From NCBI GenBank assembly GCA_002373875.1, contig DFKQ01000048.1, positions 1-26,993 of the forward strand: a stretch of DNA of 26,993 bases, in the 5' to 3' direction. Positions 23,007 through 26,993 of the stretch are shown here, one piece after another (the stretch's first letter is position 1; the number at the start of each line of letters is the position of its first letter). The notes below the pieces were generated by a model. It was not told where the DNA came from. It saw only the letters and a program-made list of their open reading frames with translations, and searched no databases. The DNA is from Lachnospiraceae bacterium UBA3641. Lineage in GTDB: Bacteria; Bacillota; Clostridia; Lachnospirales; Lachnospiraceae. The translations under genes and the position numbers were made by a program.

Positions 23007-23918
23007 TTACCAAAAAACTTCCGAAGCATCCTTGGGAGCATCATTGCGTACAATACTCTCAATACCCCCGTTTTTGACTCTTATGACCGTATCGGCAATA
23101 TCCGCAAAGAAGGAATTGTGAGTGACCATCACTACCGTCCTTCCCTTATCCCTGCTCATTCTCTGAAGGAGCTTCAGTACCTCCTTGCCAGTTCCCGTAT
23201 CCAGGGCTCCCGTAGGTTCATCGCACAGAAGGAGCTTGGGATTCTTGGCGATGGCTCTTGCTATCGATGTACGCTGCTGTTCCCCACCGGACATCTGCGA
23301 AGGGAACTGATGCATATGCTGCGCAAGACCAACGGCACTGAGAGCCTCCTTCGGATCCGTGGTCCCATCCTTTATATCCTTCATAAGCGCAACATTTTCA
23401 TAGGCTGTAAGCGTCGGAATAAGGTTATAGAACTGAAATACAACTCCGACATTTTCCGCCCTGTATCTGGTCAGACGGTTGTCGGAATAGGTTGTCAGAT
23501 CATCCCCGTCAAACCATATATGCCCGCTCGAAGCGCAGTCCATGCCCCCAAGGAGGTTGAGCAAGGTACTCTTCCCCGCTCCGGAAGGCCCCAGGATCAC
23601 TACCATCTCGCCTTCGTTTATGGTGAGGTTGGCATCCTTAAGAGCGTAGAATTCATTTTCTCCCTGGGAATACTTCTTGCAGACATCCTCGAATTCTATA
23701 AGGACACCATGTCCATCTTCACCTTCTTCCACCGGTTCCTTATTGTGTCCTTTATCAGGGACAATTTTGCCGTTGTCTTCCCTGATCGTTTTTCTTTTCC
23801 TTCGTTTTTTTGACTTGTCATCACCCGGCTTTTCCGGAACCTTATCAAGGGATCTGTCTTTTTCAATATCCACTATTTCAAGCTCCTGTCCGGGTTTTTT
23901 CTTTTTTCCTCTAAACAT
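23007..23918 (-). CDS. ABC transporter ATP-binding protein, MacB/LolD type, with charged N-terminal extension
   Basis: 303 residues. ATPase of the export system encoded on both sides. The nucleotide-binding domain begins near residue 73 (LIEFEDVCKKY) with Walker A GPSGAGKST, Q-loop FQFYNL, signature SGGEQQR, Walker B LLLCDEPTGALD and H-loop VTHN. Family members usually begin at that domain. Here about 70 very charged residues precede it (GKKKKPGQ, KSKKRRKRKT, EPVEEGEDG). The ATG at 23918 has only a weak ribosome binding site (AAGGAG lies about 25 bases away with a small hairpin between). A GTG at residue 16 has AGGAG at good spacing and is a possible alternative start, which would shorten the extension by 15 residues. 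It follows the membrane fusion gene by 98 bases. Confidence 0.93.
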   Translation of the reverse strand: MFRGKKKKPGQELEIVDIEKDRSLDKVPEKPGDDKSKKRRKRKTIREDNGKIVPDKGHNKEPVEEGEDGHGVLIEFEDVCKKYSQGENEFYALKDANLTINEGEMVVILGPSGAGKSTLLNLLGGMDCASSGHIWFDGDDLTTYSDNRLTRYRAENVGVVFQFYNLIPTLTAYENVALMKDIKDGTTDPKEALSAVGLAQHMHQFPSQMSGGEQQRTSIARAIAKNPKLLLCDEPTGALDTGTGKEVLKLLQRMSRDKGRTVVMVTHNSFFADIADTVIRVKNGGIESIVRNDAPKDASEVFW

Positions 23919-24016
23919 ATAACATCCGGGCTTCTGCCCCCGTCTCCTTATATCCGGTTCTGTTTTTAAAAATCTTTATATCTTCTCACGTTCTCAGCAG
24001 CAAGCGCTTCGAACTG

Positions 24017-25504
24017 TCATTTACTTTCCGCTTTAGTTCCTATTTGTTCATCTGTGATGGCGTCGGTGATGACCAGATCGCCTTCCTTAAGGCCCATGGC
24101 TACCTCTATCCGGTCATCCGATTCAAGTCCTACGGTTATATACTGCTTCTTTATCGCCCCTTCATCTATGATATAGCAATAATCCCCGTCATCATCCGCG
24201 TAATATGCCTCCGACGGTATGGTAAGCGCTCTCTGCTTTTCATTGGTATAAATGGTAACATCGGCTTCCAGTCCCAGATAAACCTTCTCATCGGGACTGT
24301 CGAACTTAACGCATACAGTAACCTTGGCCTTATCCGAATTACCGGTCTTCGCCACGCGCTTGATCTCCGTGACCTTACCCGCATAAACCGAACCGGCTAT
24401 ATCGATCTCAGCCCTCTGACCGACCTCTATCTTGCCTATATCGTATTTGCTTATTCCCACATCGACCTTAATATTCTTCGAATCCTCCACGGTGAAGAGG
24501 GGGCTTCCCTTCTGCACCATCGTTCCCGCCTTTATAAAGCTCTCGGTGACTATGCCGTCGTATTCGACCGTAACTCCTGCACCGCCCTTAATCAGATTCT
24601 CCTTAGCAGTATCAACCGAAAGGGCCGACAGGTCGTAATTGTTCTTAAGCTGCTCCTTCTGATATGAGTTAAGTATCTGATTCTCATATGTATTCTTAAG
24701 TGTTGAGGTCTCGGTCCAGTTGCGCATGATGTCCGACATCCAGTTGCCGTTAAGTACGGTTGCGGCATATTCCTCGGGGCTTAATGTCGTAGGCGGAAGT
24801 CCGGCAAGATCGGCCTGAAGATTCCCTATATCATGGCTCAGACTCTCGATGTCATTAGTGATCCTGTTGACCTCATCCACCGTCTCCTTATAGAGGACGG
24901 GATTGGCTGCTATCACCGGATCGGCCAGCTTGATCTGCTGCTTCGCAAGCTCAGCCTCCAGAGCACTGACGGCTCCCGTTTTTTCGGCAATATCCTTGTT
25001 CAGGCCCTTGGATATACAATTTATATCCCAGGTCTCCTGGTACTGTCCCTGATTGATATAATCACTTGCCTGCCTGAAAAGCGCATAGGAATTACGGTAT
25101 ATCTCTATATCCGCCGCAGCCTTGTTGAACTTGGCCTGATTATTGTCGCTTGCTTTTACCTGACCGTTCATTGTGTTTTCTGCCGATCTGGCGGTGAGTT
25201 CTGCCCGGTCTCTGGCAGTGAGCAGGTCAGTCAGGTCATATCCCACCACTTTGTCACCCTCCCTGACTTCGTCACCTGCTGACAGCTCATAATATTCAAC
25301 GGGGGCTGTTATGGTCGAGTAATAAGTCTTACTGTTCTCACCATGTACATCCCCCGTTGCTTCCACTTCTTCCGATATGTTAGTATATCCGGCTATGTCC
25401 GTACTGTAACTTCTGGCCTTTCCCATGGCTGCGGTCATCATAAGCCCTGCGCCGGTCAGGCCGGCTAAGGCCACAGCCCCTATAAGGAACTTTTTGCCTT
25501 TCAT
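24017..25504 (-). CDS. Membrane fusion protein (HlyD/MacA-like) of the ABC export system
   Basis: 495 residues. Periplasmic-adaptor-type subunit, here membrane-anchored outside the cell. An uncleaved signal anchor (KFLIGAVALAGLTGAGLMMT) starts the protein. A first lipoyl half follows (about 48-95, TITAPVEYYELSAGDEVREG), then a long helical region (about 100-300) rich in Glu, Gln and Lys that should form the coiled coil. The second lipoyl half (VEYDGIVTESFIKAGTMVQK) is near 315, followed by a beta-barrel (IKVDVGISKYDIGKIEVGQR) and a membrane-proximal domain (LTIPSEAYYADDDGDYCYII). The start has GGAGG eight bases upstream. It is the first gene of the export operon, with a strong promoter and palindromes that suggest control by a repressor. 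No regulator is encoded next to it in this window. Confidence 0.92.
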   Translation of the reverse strand: MKGKKFLIGAVALAGLTGAGLMMTAAMGKARSYSTDIAGYTNISEEVEATGDVHGENSKTYYSTITAPVEYYELSAGDEVREGDKVVGYDLTDLLTARDRAELTARSAENTMNGQVKASDNNQAKFNKAAADIEIYRNSYALFRQASDYINQGQYQETWDINCISKGLNKDIAEKTGAVSALEAELAKQQIKLADPVIAANPVLYKETVDEVNRITNDIESLSHDIGNLQADLAGLPPTTLSPEEYAATVLNGNWMSDIMRNWTETSTLKNTYENQILNSYQKEQLKNNYDLSALSVDTAKENLIKGGAGVTVEYDGIVTESFIKAGTMVQKGSPLFTVEDSKNIKVDVGISKYDIGKIEVGQRAEIDIAGSVYAGKVTEIKRVAKTGNSDKAKVTVCVKFDSPDEKVYLGLEADVTIYTNEKQRALTIPSEAYYADDDGDYCYIIDEGAIKKQYITVGLESDDRIEVAMGLKEGDLVITDAITDEQIGTKAESK

Positions 25505-25556
25505 GATCCAATCCTCCTATAACATCGGTATGATCTTTATTAATACTCCATATAGC

Positions 25557-25574
25557 AGTTAGTTCTTGCTAACT
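25557..25574. promoter_or_regulatory. Palindrome at the export operon transcription start
   Basis: AGTTAG, TTCTTG, CTAACT: a perfect 6-base inverted repeat with a 6-base centre, located at the predicted transcription start of the membrane fusion gene. It could be an operator for a TetR- or MarR-type repressor, or a small 5' RNA hairpin. Confidence 0.45.
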
Positions 25575-25581
25575 ACCAATC

Positions 25582-25610
25582 ATTATATCAACATATGAAC
25601 AATCAGTCAA
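25582..25610 (-). promoter_or_regulatory. Promoter of the ABC export operon
   Basis: TTGACT (25605-25610) and TATAAT (25582-25587) with a 17-base spacer on the - strand: near-consensus sigma-A promoter about 80 bases upstream of the start at 25504. Confidence 0.75.
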
Positions 25611-25612
25611 TT

Positions 25613-25628
25613 GTTATTTGACAATAAC
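25613..25628. promoter_or_regulatory. Palindrome between the divergent promoters
   Basis: GTTATT, TGAC, AATAAC: a perfect inverted repeat lying between the two divergent -35 boxes and covering TTGACA of the rightward promoter. A regulator bound here could act on both the export operon and the phosphatase gene. Confidence 0.4.
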
Positions 25629-25648
25629 TATTCGGAACAGCATATAAA
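25618..25648 (+). promoter_or_regulatory. Possible promoter of the phosphatase gene
   Basis: TTGACA (25618-25623) and TATAAA (25643-25648) with a 19-base spacer, slightly long. An alternative is TTGCCT (25674-25679) with TAAAAT (25697-25702) at 17 bases. Which is used cannot be told. Confidence 0.4.
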
Positions 25649-25747
25649 TTTTAAAATATCCGGCAACACGCTTGCCTGTAAGAAGGATATTTTATAAAAT
25701 GGTAACTGTTCTAAGCCATCTACATCATAAATCCCCGGAGGTATAAA

Positions 25748-26215
25748 ATGACGAGAATACTCTTTGTCTGCCTGGGCAATATCTGCAGGTCGCCCATGGC
25801 GGAATTTATTATGAAGGATATGGTAGATAAGCGCGGGATTGCCGACAGGTTTTTCATCGAATCGGCCGGCACTTCCGATGAAGAGGTGTGGAACGGAGTC
25901 GGCAACCCTGTCTATCCGCCGGCCCGTGATGAGCTTAGGAAGCACGGCATCACGGATGTTTCCGGCAAGCGGGCACGCCAGATAAGGCGTAACGATTATG
26001 ATAAATATGACCTGATCATAGGCATGGAGCAGCGCAATGTAAGCACAATGCTAAGGATATTCGGAGGTGACCCCGAAGATAAGGTCAAGCTCCTTCTTGC
26101 TTACTCGGACAATCCCAGGGATATTTCCGATCCATGGTATACACGCAATTTTGAGCGGGCATACGAAGATATAGTTGAAGGATGCGAAGCCCTGCTGAAC
26201 TTTCTTACACAATAA
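25748..26215 (+). CDS. Low-molecular-weight protein-tyrosine phosphatase
   Basis: 155 residues, the usual family size. It dephosphorylates tyrosine (or arginine) residues in proteins. The N-terminal FVCLGNICRSPMAE holds the CX5R phosphate-binding loop with the catalytic Cys, and SAGT follows at the expected distance. The general acid Asp lies in DPWYTRNFE near the C-terminus, all as in active members. GGAGG is six bases before the ATG at 25748. It is divergent from the export operon, and its stop is 14 bases before the NUDIX gene, with which it is probably cotranscribed. The sequence gives no clue to whether it acts on a tyrosine kinase or on arginine phosphorylation. Confidence 0.95.
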   Translation: MTRILFVCLGNICRSPMAEFIMKDMVDKRGIADRFFIESAGTSDEEVWNGVGNPVYPPARDELRKHGITDVSGKRARQIRRNDYDKYDLIIGMEQRNVSTMLRIFGGDPEDKVKLLLAYSDNPRDISDPWYTRNFERAYEDIVEGCEALLNFLTQ

Positions 26216-26229
26216 CCGTTAACACAGAT

Positions 26230-26724
26230 ATGAAGAATACCAGCCTATGTTACATAGAAAAAGATAATAAATACCTCATGCTTCATCGGGTTAAGAAGGA
26301 TCACGATCAGAGTCATGGCAAGTGGCTGGGGATCGGTGGGAAGTTCGAGGATAAGGAAAGCCCCGACGACTGCCTCCTTCGTGAGGTATATGAGGAGACC
26401 GGCCTCAAGCTCACTTCTTACAGGCTGCGGGGTATAGTGACCTTTATCTCGGACATATACGAAACAGAGTACATGTTCCTCTATACGGCTGACAGGTTTG
26501 ACGGAAGCCTGTCCGAAGATACCGACGGATCGCTCATCCCCATTATTGAAGGCGTTAAAACCCCCTGTACCGAAGGCATCCTTAAATGGGTGGATATTGA
26601 CAGGGTACCTGAGCTTAATCTGTGGGAGGGTGACCGCATTTTTCTTAAAAGGCTAAGAGAAAATGATGACTTCTTCACTTTAAAGCTTATGTATGAAGGC
26701 GATTCGCTTATATCAGTGTCGTGA
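26230..26724 (+). CDS. NUDIX hydrolase, MutT/8-oxo-dGTP diphosphatase-like
   Basis: 164 residues. Hydrolyses a nucleoside diphosphate derivative, probably an oxidised dNTP. The NUDIX box is complete: GGKFEDKESPDDCLLREVYE followed by ETGL, with the REVYEE metal-binding glutamates. The N-terminus MKNTSLCYIEKDNKYLMLHR matches relatives, which is why I chose the ATG at 26230; an in-frame ATG at 26182 lies inside the phosphatase gene. No good ribosome binding site precedes 26230, so translation may be coupled to the phosphatase gene ending 14 bases earlier. Compared with family members as I remember them, about 15 extra residues (GSLIPIIEGVKTPC) sit before LKWVDIDRVPELNLWEGD. Confidence 0.9.
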   Translation: MKNTSLCYIEKDNKYLMLHRVKKDHDQSHGKWLGIGGKFEDKESPDDCLLREVYEETGLKLTSYRLRGIVTFISDIYETEYMFLYTADRFDGSLSEDTDGSLIPIIEGVKTPCTEGILKWVDIDRVPELNLWEGDRIFLKRLRENDDFFTLKLMYEGDSLISVS

Positions 26725-26787
26725 GATGAAGGAAATATACTCGTTCATTATATATGAAATGAAATGGGATATATTCGGATTTGGGTC

Positions 26788-26816
26788 TTGACGCTGGCCG
26801 TCGCTTGTGCTATATT
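26788..26816 (+). promoter_or_regulatory. Promoter of tRNA-Arg
   Basis: TTGACG (26788-26793) and TATATT (26811-26816) with a 17-base spacer, starting transcription about 22 bases before the tRNA. The GC-rich spacer and short leader are typical of stable RNA promoters. Confidence 0.65.
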
Positions 26817-26844
26817 AATTTGGCGTCGAAAGACACGAAGTTAT

Positions 26845-26918
26845 GTGTGCGTAGCTCAGCTGGATAGAGCGTTTGGCTACGGACCAAAAGGTCGGGGGTT
26901 CGAATCCTCTCGCACACG
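26845..26918 (+). tRNA. tRNA-Arg(ACG)
   Basis: A 74-base cloverleaf: acceptor GTGTGCG/CGCACAC with G as discriminator; D arm GCTC...GAGC; anticodon stem TTTGG/CCAAA around loop CTACGGA, giving anticodon ACG (first base expected to become inosine, reading CGU/CGC/CGA); and T loop TTCGAAT. CCA is not encoded. The gene stands alone with its own promoter and terminator. The T stem uses two G-U pairs. Confidence 0.95.
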
Positions 26919-26928
26919 GATAAGCAAG

Positions 26929-26963
26929 AGTACCCGGTATCATTTCGGGTACTTTTATTTTAT
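26929..26963 (+). terminator. Intrinsic terminator of tRNA-Arg
   Basis: AGTACCCG, nine-base loop, CGGGTACT, followed by TTTATTTTATT: an 8-bp stem with a U-rich tail starting 10 bases after the tRNA. Confidence 0.85.
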
Positions 26964-26993
26964 TCCAAATATGCTATAGTAAACGAAATAAAT

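Noticed and set aside
984..25504. Unusual abundance of CTTAAG throughout the - strand genes
   Set aside because: It follows from preferred Leu CTT and Lys AAG codons occurring next to each other; it is not a separate signal.
26764..26979. 71-codon open frame overlapping the tRNA
   Set aside because: It reads through the tRNA gene and its terminator; it is chance coding.
26970..26993. TATAGT near the right edge as a promoter for the next gene
   Set aside because: No -35 at proper spacing is visible and the window ends, so it cannot be supported.

Overview
The window looks like chromosomal DNA of a Clostridia-type Gram-positive bacterium, most likely a Lachnospiraceae relative (inference). 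The grounds are AGGAGG-type ribosome binding sites, consensus TTGACA/TATAAT promoters, moderate GC, strong use of CTT-AAG (Leu-Lys) codon pairs, and the gene families present. No marker gene settles the genus. Nearly everything up to about 25.5 kb is transcribed leftward (- strand); the last 1.3 kb runs rightward.

Layout. 1-960 is a graveyard: a B3/4-domain gene remnant fused to an EamA transporter remnant, both frameshifted, and a 37-codon scrap of a Tn916-type integrase. 984-9405 is a nitrogen-assimilation block read asnB, gltB, gltD, giving asparagine synthetase and the two glutamate synthase subunits. Its spacers are filled with repeats and RNA hairpins. asnB has a consensus promoter followed at once by a terminator-like hairpin. 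9450-10796 encodes a membrane protein with a zinc ribbon, Lys-Pro repeats and a DUF6273-like domain. 10937-20491 is a tightly spaced four-gene signalling operon read right to left: an ECF-like membrane HD-GYP protein, a 1409-residue beta-propeller hybrid histidine kinase with receiver and HPt, a stand-alone tandem-receiver protein, and a multi-TM HD-GYP protein whose phosphodiesterase site is degenerate and which carries a large unrecognised C-terminal domain. 20667-25504 is a MacAB-like export system (membrane fusion protein, ATPase, FtsX-type permease) with its own promoter and possible operators. 25748-26963 (+) holds a low-molecular-weight protein phosphatase, a NUDIX hydrolase and tRNA-Arg(ACG) with its own promoter and terminator.

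How the parts fit. AsnB and GltBD all use the amide of glutamine, so their grouping makes physiological sense. The signalling operon has every part of a phosphorelay (His, Asp, HPt His, Asp) but no recognisable DNA-binding output. Output probably passes through the HD-GYP proteins (cyclic-di-GMP) or proteins outside the window.

The most unusual aspect is non-coding. A hairpin repeat with a GGGACGGTTC core occurs eight times. It supplies the stop codons of gltB and asnB, has been tandemly duplicated together with the last codons of asnB, and forms a 33-bp-armed inverted pair before the HD-GYP operon. A second structured element is shared by the asnB and gltD leaders, and a third repeat appears to have inserted in frame inside AsnB.
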